This document shows, in pieces, positions 6,612 to 13,959 of a DNA stretch of 19,192 nt. Position 1 is the first letter of the stretch. Each line of letters opens with the position of its first letter. The DNA is from Prevotella sp. CAG:1092 (lineage in GTDB: Bacteria > Bacteroidota > Bacteroidia > Bacteroidales > Bacteroidaceae): contig HF993983.1 of NCBI GenBank assembly GCA_000436915.1, positions 1 through 19,192 on the forward strand, written 5' to 3'. The position numbers and the translations under genes are program-made. The notes under the pieces were generated by a model. It searched no databases. It worked only from the letters and a program-made list of their open reading frames with translations, and was not told the DNA's origin.

Positions 6612-6818
6612 AACAAGCATAAATATCCAGACTATCTATCTTTTATGGCAAAAAGTTAGGAACAGGAGGGTAAATTAGAAATAAAATACTAACTTTGCAG
6701 AAGTTAGGCTACGCTCGGCAATTTGAAAATTAACTTTCATTGCACTCGCTTGCACTAACTTTGCAGAAGTTTGGCTACGCTCGCTAACTATTACCAAACA
6801 AGCACAAACAATAAAGAT
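6612..6818 (+). promoter_or_regulatory. proA upstream region with duplicated promoter-like repeat
   Basis: Two direct copies about 30 nt long start at 6688 and 6754 (offset 66). Each reads ACTAACTTTGCAGAAGTT, then one variable base, then GGCTACGCTCG. Both include a perfect -7 box TAACTTTG (6690-6697 and 6756-6763), and a third near-box TAACTTTC lies at 6731-6738. No convincing TTTG -33 element precedes either box. TGCACT is also doubled (6741-6746, 6751-6756). The likely start of transcription is near 6770, about 50 nt before the proA ATG. The segment also contains copy 2 of the ATPase 3' motif (6648-6663). Confidence 0.7.
6648..6663 (+). repeat. Shared ATPase 3' motif, copy 2
   Basis: GCAAAAAGTTAGGAAC matches 4885-4899 apart from one extra A, and lies 37 nt after the stop of the second ATPase. 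The two repeats upstream of proA (GCAGAAGTTAGG at 6698-6709, GCAGAAGTTTGG at 6764-6775) look like relatives of the same sequence. Confidence 0.75.
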
Positions 6819-8069
6819 ATGGAATTGACAGAGACTTTTAAGAGAGTGAAGGCGGCAAGCAAGATATTGGGATTGCTTACCGATGAGAAGAGAAACGAGA
6901 TACTTAATAATGTGGCAGATACCATTATCGAGAAAATGCCAATGCTGTTAGCGGCTAACGCAAAAGACCTGGCAAAGATGGATAAGGCAAACCCACTCTA
7001 CGACAGACTGCAGCTAACGGAAGACAGACTGAAAGGTATTGCTGCAGATATGCGACATGTCAGCATGTTGCCTTCGCCATTGGGCATAGAAAGCAAGCAG
7101 AAGACTCTTGACAATGGACTGAGATTGAAGAGAGTGAGCGTGCCTTTCGGAGTGATAGGAGTGATATACGAAGCTCGCCCTAACGTTACGTTCGACGTTT
7201 TCTCACTATGTCTTAAGAGTGGAAATGCTTGCATACTGAAAGGAGGTAAGGATGCAGAAGAATCGTGCAAGGCAGCAATAGAACTGATACACGAGGTGTT
7301 GCAGCAACAGGGTGTAAATACCGCTATTGCCGAACTTATGCCTGCTACCCACGAGGCTACAGGCGAAATGCTGAATGCCGTGGGATATATAGATGTGTGC
7401 ATACCACGAGGTGGCAGAAAGTTGATTGACTTTGTGCGCAATACAGCCAAAGTGCCTGTGATAGAAACAGGAGCTGGTGTTGTGAATACTTATTTAGATA
7501 AGGATGGCGACAACGAGATGGCTGCACGCATCATAGAGAATGGCAAATGCCGAAGAGTGAGCGTTTGCAATGCCTTGGATTGTTTGATAGTACATAAAGA
7601 TAAGCTCGCAGCATTGCCTACCGTTTGCCAACCTTTAGCAAACAATGGTGTTACTATCTATGCCGACGAAAGAGCTTACGTAGCATTGGATGGTCACTAC
7701 CCTACCGACTTGCTTAATCATGCTACTGCCGACAGCTTCGGTACAGAATTTATGGCTATGAAAATGGCGATAAGAACTGTAGACGATATTGACCAGGCTA
7801 TAGACCATATATCGCAATATGGCTCAGGACATAGCGAGGCTATAATAACTCAGAATGCAGAAGCTGCAAAGAAGTTCCAACTTATGGTAGATGCAGCATG
7901 CGTATATTGGAATGCACCAACAAGCTTCACCGATGGTGGACAGTTTGGATTAGGTGCAGAAATAGGCATAAGCACACAGAAGCTTGGTCCTCGTGGTCCA
8001 ATGGCGTTGGAAGAAATGACAACGTATAAATGGATTATAGAAGGAGAAGGACAAGTAAGGGAAAAGTGA
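6819..8069 (+). CDS. proA: Gamma-glutamyl phosphate reductase (glutamate-5-semialdehyde dehydrogenase)
   Basis: The enzyme reduces gamma-glutamyl phosphate with NADPH to glutamate-5-semialdehyde, the second step of proline synthesis after ProB. The 416-residue length matches E. coli ProA (417). Diagnostic stretches are PFGVIGVIYEARPNVTFDV (109-127), KSGNACILKGGKDA (133-146), PRGGRKLIDF (196-205), the catalytic cysteine C250 in RRVSVCNALD, and SGHSEAIIT (336-344). I chose the ATG at 6819. An in-frame TTG at 6771 would start within the promoter repeat and add 16 unconserved residues. The TGA stop at 8067-8069 lies inside the first unit of a heptad repeat array, which forms an inverted repeat with the 3' end of the convergent pectinesterase gene. 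Confidence 0.96.
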   Translation: MELTETFKRVKAASKILGLLTDEKRNEILNNVADTIIEKMPMLLAANAKDLAKMDKANPLYDRLQLTEDRLKGIAADMRHVSMLPSPLGIESKQKTLDNGLRLKRVSVPFGVIGVIYEARPNVTFDVFSLCLKSGNACILKGGKDAEESCKAAIELIHEVLQQQGVNTAIAELMPATHEATGEMLNAVGYIDVCIPRGGRKLIDFVRNTAKVPVIETGAGVVNTYLDKDGDNEMAARIIENGKCRRVSVCNALDCLIVHKDKLAALPTVCQPLANNGVTIYADERAYVALDGHYPTDLLNHATADSFGTEFMAMKMAIRTVDDIDQAIDHISQYGSGHSEAIITQNAEAAKKFQLMVDAACVYWNAPTSFTDGGQFGLGAEIGISTQKLGPRGPMALEEMTTYKWIIEGEGQVREK

Positions 8070-8200
8070 AGAGTGAAGAGTGAAGAGTTAAATGGAAGTG
8101 AAGAACGAAGAGGGAAGAATCCGATGGAAGGGAAGAGGGAAGAATTAAATAGCCATAAAGACTAATGGATTCTTCGTTCTTCACTCTTCACTCTTCACTT
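8064..8200. repeat. Long heptad-repeat inverted element between proA and the pectinesterase
   Basis: Left arm: three tandem AGTGAAG units (8065-8085), then degenerate relatives (8097-8117 and on to about 8145). Right arm: three CTTCACT units (8179-8199), preceded by a degenerate unit. The 22 bases at 8064-8085 are the exact reverse complement of 8179-8200. The centre has AGCCATA and, at the start of the right arm, GATTCTTC, both also found in the element at 2641-2695. Both convergent genes end inside it: the proA stop is in the left arm and the pectinesterase stop (8188-8190) in the right arm. No T-tract follows, so it is not an ordinary terminator. Confidence 0.85.
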
Positions 8201-10848
8201 AAACTATTGTTCGAGGCTCTGCATGAGTGGGGGTGCCAACCGAGGAGGTCGTAGATAATGCCAGACTTTGTAGACTTATCAACATTAGCTACACTCTTGA
8301 TGCCTGTAACGATAGCGAGGTCGGCAGCAGCGCCGAAACCACCACGAGCATTAGCCTTGCGGATAGTTCCCTCAGAATAAGAAGAAAGGTCAGCACCCTT
8401 GATAAGGGCAACGAACTTACCATCCTTTTCTACGAGATATGTAGCTTCTGCATCGAAGTTTGTTGCATCAACCTCAGCCTGAGCTGCAACCTCAGCAGGA
8501 TTCCAGTCGGTGAAGAACTTGTCGAGAGTAAACTCCTTAGCCTCTTCGTCTGTAAGCACGGTCTCCATTGTCTTGTTACCATTTTTGTGAGTAAACTCTA
8601 TAACTTTAGACTTAGGAGTATTCATGTTGTTGCCCGACTTGTCAACAGTATTATATTCCTTGAAATAAACAGGAACAGAGTTCATACCAGCAGCTGTCCA
8701 ACGGCTATCAACGAGCTTACCGCTATTGATAGTGGTGTTAAGATATGCAACCTTTGCATCGCCCCATGAACGACCGAGGTTGAAAGTCTTGCTTTCAGTT
8801 TCGATAGAGCAGTTATTGAAGACATATCCCTTTTCTGCATTTCTTGGATAAGCAGCAGTAATAGTGCAATCACCGGTATTGCCAGAAGCCGAACGACTCT
8901 TGTTGAGGAGAGTTACACCATTGAAGTAAGCACTACCGCCACCACAAATATAGTCGACAGTACCCTGGATAAGTCCACCTTCGAAATAGTAGTCACCACT
9001 CTTAGAATAGTAAGTATCCTGATATGAGCGGAGGTTTACATTCTTCATAATAGTCTTTGTACCACCATCCTGGATAACGGCAGCACGACCTGCAGAACCT
9101 GCCTTATAGTAGTCGAGGTCATTCTGCAAAGTAAGATCCTGGATATAGAGGTTCTTAGAAGAGTTCTGGAAAAGGTCGGCAGAACCAAGACCTTCAACCT
9201 TAGCATCAGGAGCAGTCTTGATTACTACACCCTCTGTAGACTGGCCAATAATAGAGAGGTTGTTGGCAGAGATAGCAGTCTTAACGGTCTGACCGAAGTC
9301 GTAGACACCATTAGGAAGGAATATCTTGTCGCCATCTTGTGCCGACTTGATAGTGAGCATCAAGCTTGCAACGTCGCCAGAAGAAACAATATAATAGCCT
9401 GTTGTCTCATCCTTAGCTACGAAATCATCAACATTGTAAAACTCAACGCCATGAACATAAGCAGAAGAAGGGAATGTGATGGTGAGAGTTGTTGGTTTGC
9501 CATCATACTTGAATGAAGCAGCGCCACCATCAGCATCAGCCTTAGCCTGGAAGGTTGCAACCTGATTGCCATCAGCATCTGTTACTACTACTTCCTGCTC
9601 AGCAGAATAGAGGCAATTCTTAACGAGAACTACCGCACGTGAAGAAACATCGAGCTTTATGCTCTTTGCCAGCCAACCATGATTATTGTAGTAGTTACCA
9701 TCGATAGTGATAAGTTCGTGGTCTTCCTGATACCAAGAGCTCTTTGTGAGGTCGTAGTCATAGTGTGTGCCAGCAACAGCCTTTTCGATAGCAGTTACCT
9801 TAGCATTAAGGCGGGTGTCAGCCTCAAGCTTTGTGCCTGCAGTCAACTTGATGCCTGCATTTGTGAACCAACCACGGAATGCCATGCCATCTTCGATAGC
9901 AGGGAGATCATTAACAGTATATTTAGGAGTAAACTCGCTACCTGGAGCAACAGTATCATCACCAAGTTTATTACCATTCTGATCGAAATAGGTAATCTTC
10001 AAGTCAGCAACATACTCACAAGCCTCAGCCTTGATATAAGGAGTATACTGTGCACCGATGATGGTAAGAGTAGCTGGTTCAGTAGAGTTGTATACCCATG
10101 TAGCCACGCCACCATTATGATAGCAACCAGGAGTCTTAACATCTACAGAGCCAATCTCTTTTTCGCCATTCTTAATAATAGCATTGGTATTGCTATACTG
10201 GCAACCACCGAAAGTGAACTTCACAGGACCATCAACTTTTACAACCATCTTGAAGTTGTTCAATCCGTGAGCATCACCACGTGGAGCACCCTCAAGAGTA
10301 GTTACACCCTCAGGCAAAGTTTCAGGCATTGCTGTGATATTCTGGAAGTCAAGTTCAAAGTCCTTGAATGTGCGAGCCACATTCTCTATGAACTGTACCT
10401 TGCAGAGCACACCCTCGGCAGAAGTATTACGAGTGATATACACACCAGTAACAGTTTCGTCGAGATCAACAACAACCTCTTCTGGTCCTTGAGCTGCAGC
10501 GGTAGTAGCAATCAATTCGCCCTTTACAGGCTTGCCACCTTCCATAGTGCCACGGCAAACATCAACCTTAAACTCCGCAGTGCTCTTACGATTACTGATA
10601 ACGAGCTTAAGCTTACCAGCAACAGCAGCCTTCTCGAAATAAGCATAGCCTGAGCTATTAAGTTTTACACCATGCAAACTAAGGTTTTTGCCTTCGCCAT
10701 CATTCACATAGCCTGCATAATACAAGCCATTGTCAGGACCTGCAGATGGGATATCCTTATTAGTATAGTCCCAACACAAGTCATTCTCACCTGCATGCAC
10801 AAAGATAGAAACCATGGCAAGCAGAGATAAAAGTAATAACTTTCTCAT
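8188..10848 (-). CDS. Secreted multidomain pectinesterase
   Basis: This enzyme should remove methyl esters from pectin outside the inner membrane. The 886-residue protein has a signal peptide (about 1-19, ending VHA) and beta-rich accessory regions (about 20-280). An InlB-like repeat around 283-350 (ITYFDQNG...FRGWFT) and another sandwich region (about 360-475) follow. The right-handed beta-helix pectinesterase domain spans about 485-735. Catalytic signatures are intact: SYQDTYY (Q610, D611), GTVDYICGG (D632) and NLGRSWGD (R692). The C-terminus begins like a type IX secretion tail (KSGIIYDLLG, 861-870), then turns into an unrelated sequence ending in the heptad repeat, which suggests a frameshift or truncation. 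It has its own promoter, and no other pectin genes are visible nearby. Confidence 0.88.
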   Translation of the reverse strand: MRKLLLLSLLAMVSIFVHAGENDLCWDYTNKDIPSAGPDNGLYYAGYVNDGEGKNLSLHGVKLNSSGYAYFEKAAVAGKLKLVISNRKSTAEFKVDVCRGTMEGGKPVKGELIATTAAAQGPEEVVVDLDETVTGVYITRNTSAEGVLCKVQFIENVARTFKDFELDFQNITAMPETLPEGVTTLEGAPRGDAHGLNNFKMVVKVDGPVKFTFGGCQYSNTNAIIKNGEKEIGSVDVKTPGCYHNGGVATWVYNSTEPATLTIIGAQYTPYIKAEACEYVADLKITYFDQNGNKLGDDTVAPGSEFTPKYTVNDLPAIEDGMAFRGWFTNAGIKLTAGTKLEADTRLNAKVTAIEKAVAGTHYDYDLTKSSWYQEDHELITIDGNYYNNHGWLAKSIKLDVSSRAVVLVKNCLYSAEQEVVVTDADGNQVATFQAKADADGGAASFKYDGKPTTLTITFPSSAYVHGVEFYNVDDFVAKDETTGYYIVSSGDVASLMLTIKSAQDGDKIFLPNGVYDFGQTVKTAISANNLSIIGQSTEGVVIKTAPDAKVEGLGSADLFQNSSKNLYIQDLTLQNDLDYYKAGSAGRAAVIQDGGTKTIMKNVNLRSYQDTYYSKSGDYYFEGGLIQGTVDYICGGGSAYFNGVTLLNKSRSASGNTGDCTITAAYPRNAEKGYVFNNCSIETESKTFNLGRSWGDAKVAYLNTTINSGKLVDSRWTAAGMNSVPVYFKEYNTVDKSGNNMNTPKSKVIEFTHKNGNKTMETVLTDEEAKEFTLDKFFTDWNPAEVAAQAEVDATNFDAEATYLVEKDGKFVALIKGADLSSYSEGTIRKANARGGFGAAADLAIVTGIKSVANVDKSTKSGIIYDLLGWHPHSCRASNNSLSEE

Positions 10849-10909
10849 GTTTAATTTTGTAGATTAGTATAATTATAATTTTAGAAATATTCATTTGTAG
10901 TAGTTGTTG

Positions 10910-10941
10910 CAAAAGTAGGCATATTTTCCCATACCTGCAAA
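10910..10941 (-). promoter_or_regulatory. Promoter of the pectinesterase gene
   Basis: Read on the minus strand, TACTTTTG (complement of 10910-10917) has TTTG (complement of 10938-10941) 20 nt upstream. The leader to the ATG at 10848 is about 55 nt. The 233-nt divergent gap it shares with argF' holds nothing else I can name. Confidence 0.7.
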
Positions 10942-11020
10942 GAAATTATCGAAATTGTTGCATAATAAAAGTATATTACTATCAACATTTCAACTAACCG
11001 CCATATTCGTCGAGCAAATT

Positions 11021-11051
11021 TTTGGTAAACAGCGAATTTTTCGTATATTTG
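11021..11051 (+). promoter_or_regulatory. Promoter of argF'
   Basis: TTTG (11021-11024) and TATATTTG (11044-11051) are 19 nt apart. The ATG at 11082 is 30 nt past the -7 box. Confidence 0.7.
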
Positions 11052-11081
11052 CAAATGTCATAAACAAACACTATCACAAAT

Positions 11082-12053
11082 ATGAAGACATTTTTCAACG
11101 TAGAAGACCTCGGCAATCTTGACAAAGCCATTGCCGAAGCATTGGAAGTGAAAGCAAACCGTTTCGGTTATCAAGAGTTGGGCAAAAACAAGACTTTGCT
11201 CATGATATTCTTCAACAATAGCTTGCGCACACGCTTGAGCACACAAAAGGCAGCCATGAACCTCGGTATGAACGTTATAGTGTTGGATGTGAATGCAGGA
11301 GCATGGAAGCTTGAGACAGAGCGTGGAGTTATCATGGATGGCGACAAGAGCGAGCACTTGCTGGAGGCAATTCCTGTAATGTCGAGCTATTGCGACATCA
11401 TTGCCGTACGCTCGTTTGCAGGATTGCAAGACCGAGAGTTCGACTATGCCGAGAGCATAGTAAACCAGTTTGTGAAATATAGCGGTAAGCCTGTTGTTGC
11501 TATGGAGACAGCTACCGTACATCCTCTTCAGGCTTTTGCCGATATCATCACCATCAAGGAGAAATGTACAGAATTGAACATCAAGCGTCCAAAGGTGGTA
11601 TTGACATGGGCACCTCATTGCCGTGCTTTGCCTCAGGCTGTGCCTAACTCGTTTGCTCAATGGATGAACGCTGCAGACGTAGACTTCGTTGTTACCCATC
11701 CTGAGGGATATGAACTCGACCCTAAATTCGTTGGCAATGCCAAGGTGGAATACGATCAGAAGAAGGCTCTCGAGGGTGCAGACTTCGTATATGCCAAGAA
11801 CTGGAGTTGCCCAGGTGTAACAAATCCTGCCAACTATGGCAAAATACTATCTAAGGACATGGGATGGACTATCGACTCTGAGCACATGGCATGGACAAAC
11901 AACGGATACTTCATGCATTGTTTGCCAGTACGTCGTGGTCTCATCGTTACCGACGATGTGATAGAAAGCGACCACAGTTTGGTGATACCAGAGGCTGCTA
12001 ACCGTGAGATATCAGCCGAAGTGGTATTGAAGAGAGTATTGGAAAGCCTATAA
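11082..12053 (+). CDS. argF': N-succinylornithine-type carbamoyltransferase (arginine synthesis)
   Basis: The enzyme transfers a carbamoyl group from carbamoyl phosphate to an N-acylated ornithine in the Bacteroides-type arginine pathway. It has 323 residues. The carbamoyl-phosphate motif is SLRTR (47-51) and HPLQ (147-150) and HCLP (279-282) are present. FFNNSLRTRLSTQKAA, WKLETERGVIMDGDK and LPQAVPNSFAQWMNA follow the B. fragilis SOTCase closely, as I recall that sequence. The residue said to set succinyl versus acetyl specificity is Pro90 in B. fragilis SOTCase and Glu92 in Xanthomonas AOTCase; here the position (MDGDKS) is Ser90. Lack of Glu argues for succinylornithine. The gene has its own promoter and a strong terminator. 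It probably belonged with proB and proA in an ancestral cluster. Confidence 0.9.
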   Translation: MKTFFNVEDLGNLDKAIAEALEVKANRFGYQELGKNKTLLMIFFNNSLRTRLSTQKAAMNLGMNVIVLDVNAGAWKLETERGVIMDGDKSEHLLEAIPVMSSYCDIIAVRSFAGLQDREFDYAESIVNQFVKYSGKPVVAMETATVHPLQAFADIITIKEKCTELNIKRPKVVLTWAPHCRALPQAVPNSFAQWMNAADVDFVVTHPEGYELDPKFVGNAKVEYDQKKALEGADFVYAKNWSCPGVTNPANYGKILSKDMGWTIDSEHMAWTNNGYFMHCLPVRRGLIVTDDVIESDHSLVIPEAANREISAEVVLKRVLESL

Positions 12054-12077
12054 GAAACCATATAAAAAGAATAGAAT

Positions 12078-12111
12078 AGAGAGAAGTAGCATGACTTCTC
12101 TCTTTTTTTTT
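12078..12111 (+). terminator. Rho-independent terminator after argF'
   Basis: A perfect 10-bp stem (12078-12087 with 12094-12103, AGAGAGAAGT) has a 6-nt loop and is followed by an uninterrupted T-tract to 12111. Confidence 0.9.
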
Positions 12112-12121
12112 GCACTTTAGC

Positions 12122-12152
12122 TATGTAATTCAAAAGAATTATTGTAAGTTTG
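12122..12152 (+). promoter_or_regulatory. Probable promoter of the threonine aldolase gene
   Basis: The -7 box TAAGTTTG (12145-12152) lies 23 nt upstream of the ATG at 12175. The best -33 candidate at the right spacing is TATG (12122-12125), an imperfect match. Confidence 0.55.
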
Positions 12153-12174
12153 CATAAACAAATACAACATAGGC

Positions 12175-13209
12175 ATGATTTCTCTTGAATGTGACTACAA
12201 CAACGGTGCACACCCAAAGGTGTTGCAGCGACTTATCGAGACAAACAATGAACATACGGGTTGCTATGGCTTTGACGTTTATTGCGATGAAGCCAAGCGA
12301 AAGATTATGGCAGCATGCGACGACTACGATGCCGACATATTCTTTATGTCGGGAGGTACGCAGACCAATGCTACCGTTATCGACTCTATACTCCACTCCT
12401 ATGAGGGTGTGATTTCTGTCGACTCCGGACATATCAACACCCATGAGTGTGGCTCCATTGAGTTTACTGAGCACAAGATTATTAATGTGCCAAATCACAA
12501 TGGTAAACTGAGAGCCGACGTATTGGAAAACTTCATGGAGAGTTTTCTTGCAGATGGTCAGAACATGCACTCTGTGTTCCCAGGACTTGTATATATCACA
12601 TTCCCTACAGAGTTTGGAACCATCTATACTGCAAAGGAGCTTGAAGAACTATACAACCTGTGCAAATACTACAAGATGCCACTATATATAGACGGTGCAC
12701 GCCTTGGCTACGGACTTACTGCTACAGGCAACGACATAGACATGCCATTCTTAGCTAAACATTGCGACGTGTTCTATATCGGTGGTACAAAGATTGGTGC
12801 ACTATGTGGCGAAGCTGTTGTGTTTACACATCACAATGCCTACGAGCACTTCTTCAGCATCCAGAAGCAGCATGGTGCTGTATTGGCAAAAGGCAGACTG
12901 CTCGGTTTGCAGTTTGACGCTTTGTTTACCGACAACCTATACTTCGACCTTGCTCGCAATGCCAACGATAGAGCTGAGGAAATGAAAGAGATATTCCGCA
13001 AGGCAGGCTACGGTTTCCACATGGATTCACCAACAAACCAGCAGTTCGTGATAATAGAGAACAAGGAGGTAGAAAGATTAGAGAAGCATGTGGCATTCAC
13101 TCGCATTGCTACCGCAGATGCTCACCACACCATCTGCCGCTTCGTAACAAGTTGGGCAACCACCAAGGAAGAGATTGCAGAATTAGAAAAGGTGGTTTGC
13201 AATAAATAG
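12175..13209 (+). CDS. ltaE: Low-specificity L-threonine aldolase
   Basis: This PLP enzyme cleaves L-threonine or allo-threonine to glycine and acetaldehyde. Its 344 residues form a fold-type I beta-eliminating lyase domain. Seen in the sequence: FFMSGGTQTN (56-65), VDSGHINTHE with H86 likely stacking on the cofactor (82-91), LYIDGARLGYG with D173 (170-180), and the PLP lysine K206 in YIGGTKIGAL. The length is usual for the family. It is monocistronic, with its own -7 box and a strong terminator shared with the convergent lipoprotein gene. The last codons (VCNK and stop) lie in the first copy of a 20-bp tandem duplication. The symbol follows the family; the substrate preference is not proven. 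Confidence 0.9.
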   Translation: MISLECDYNNGAHPKVLQRLIETNNEHTGCYGFDVYCDEAKRKIMAACDDYDADIFFMSGGTQTNATVIDSILHSYEGVISVDSGHINTHECGSIEFTEHKIINVPNHNGKLRADVLENFMESFLADGQNMHSVFPGLVYITFPTEFGTIYTAKELEELYNLCKYYKMPLYIDGARLGYGLTATGNDIDMPFLAKHCDVFYIGGTKIGALCGEAVVFTHHNAYEHFFSIQKQHGAVLAKGRLLGLQFDALFTDNLYFDLARNANDRAEEMKEIFRKAGYGFHMDSPTNQQFVIIENKEVERLEKHVAFTRIATADAHHTICRFVTSWATTKEEIAELEKVVCNK

Positions 13210-13234
13210 AAGAAGTTTGCAATAAATAGAAATA
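13195..13234. repeat. 20-bp tandem duplication at the aldolase 3' end
   Basis: GTTTGCAATAAATAGAA occurs at 13195-13211 and again at 13215-13231, a 20-nt period. The first copy contains the final codons and the stop; the second is noncoding. It looks like a small slippage duplication. Confidence 0.85.
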
Positions 13235-13282
13235 AAAAAGAAGTACTACCGCAAGAGTATTTGCAGTAGTACTTCTTTTTTT
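13234..13282. terminator. Bidirectional terminator between the aldolase and lipoprotein genes
   Basis: A 16-bp perfect stem (13234-13249 with 13266-13281) has an A-tract on the left and a T-tract on the right, so both converging transcripts would end in U residues. A 4-bp inner stem (GCAA/TTGC, 13251-13254 with 13261-13264) extends it. Confidence 0.9.
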
Positions 13283-13305
13283 GTGCAATTTATATTTATT
13301 TTTGC

Positions 13306-13959
13306 TTATCGCAAAGAATATGTTTTCATTCCCTTATATGTATTCACTCGCAGTACGGTTGCTTTGTCTGTAGGCAATGTGGCTATTGGTATGCTGACAT
13401 ATATGCGAGTGGTATAATACTCAGGCACACCATTCTGCGCATGAAGCAGTAATAGCGAATTGTCTGTACCAGAAGCCTCGGGGTCGACAACAAGCGAAAG
13501 CCATTGCTTTTCGTCTACGCCTTCGCTAACACCAGTTTTCAGTAGAAGCGAAAGGTTTACATACTTTTCGTTCTTGCTTGTCCACACACTCTCTACAGTT
13601 AGAGGGTCGGTGGCTATGGAGTCAGCATGTTCCTTAGGAGTGAGCACAGGAACCTGACGCAAAGATAAAGCACGAACAGGATTATCGCCCTTGCTATAAT
13701 AAAGCAAAGCACGATAAGAAGAGTCGGGCACGGAAGTCCAACTGGTTTTTATGCGTTGAGTAAAAGTCAAAGATGCACCATCGTCGGTTACGGCTTTCAT
13801 CACGATAGTATCAGAAGAAGTGAAAGCCTCAACAAACTCAGCACATAGATAACTAAGATTTCCATCGCCAGTGTCATATCCATCACTTGAACATGATATG
13901 AACGCTGACGATGAAAAACATAATATTAATAATGTATATATATACTTACGAAGCATCAT
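13306..13959 (-). CDS. Outer-membrane lipoprotein, NigD-like
   Basis: The 217-residue protein has a lipoprotein signal peptide with hydrophobic segment TLLILCFSSSAFIS and lipobox FISC, so C23 should be lipidated. SSDGYDTGD follows the cysteine; acidic residues here resemble the Bacteroidetes export signal that sends lipoproteins to the cell surface. The rest is beta-strand-rich. I call it NigD-like from the size, the DGY motif just after the cysteine and the late KQWLSLVVD segment (about 151-159); this is recognition, not a search. Its ATG overlaps the stop of the acyltransferase gene as ATGA, so translation is coupled. It is the last gene of the envelope operon. Function unknown. Confidence 0.7.
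   Translation of the reverse strand: MMLRKYIYTLLILCFSSSAFISCSSDGYDTGDGNLSYLCAEFVEAFTSSDTIVMKAVTDDGASLTFTQRIKTSWTSVPDSSYRALLYYSKGDNPVRALSLRQVPVLTPKEHADSIATDPLTVESVWTSKNEKYVNLSLLLKTGVSEGVDEKQWLSLVVDPEASGTDNSLLLLHAQNGVPEYYTTRIYVSIPIATLPTDKATVLRVNTYKGMKTYSLR

Noticed and set aside
6771..6818. Upstream TTG start for ProA
   Set aside because: It lies in the promoter repeat at about the expected transcription start and adds unconserved residues; the ATG at 6819 gives the normal ProA length.
9679..10653. Long plus-strand open frame (324 codons) inside the pectinesterase region
   Set aside because: It is antisense to a gene with clear catalytic motifs and signal peptide. Its translation is rich in Ser, Ile and Leu without domain features, as expected of a shadow frame, and no -7 box fits its start.
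11058..11699. Minus-strand open frame (213 codons) opposite argF'
   Set aside because: It is a shadow of a highly conserved gene, with a Cys/His/Gln-rich translation and no family resemblance.
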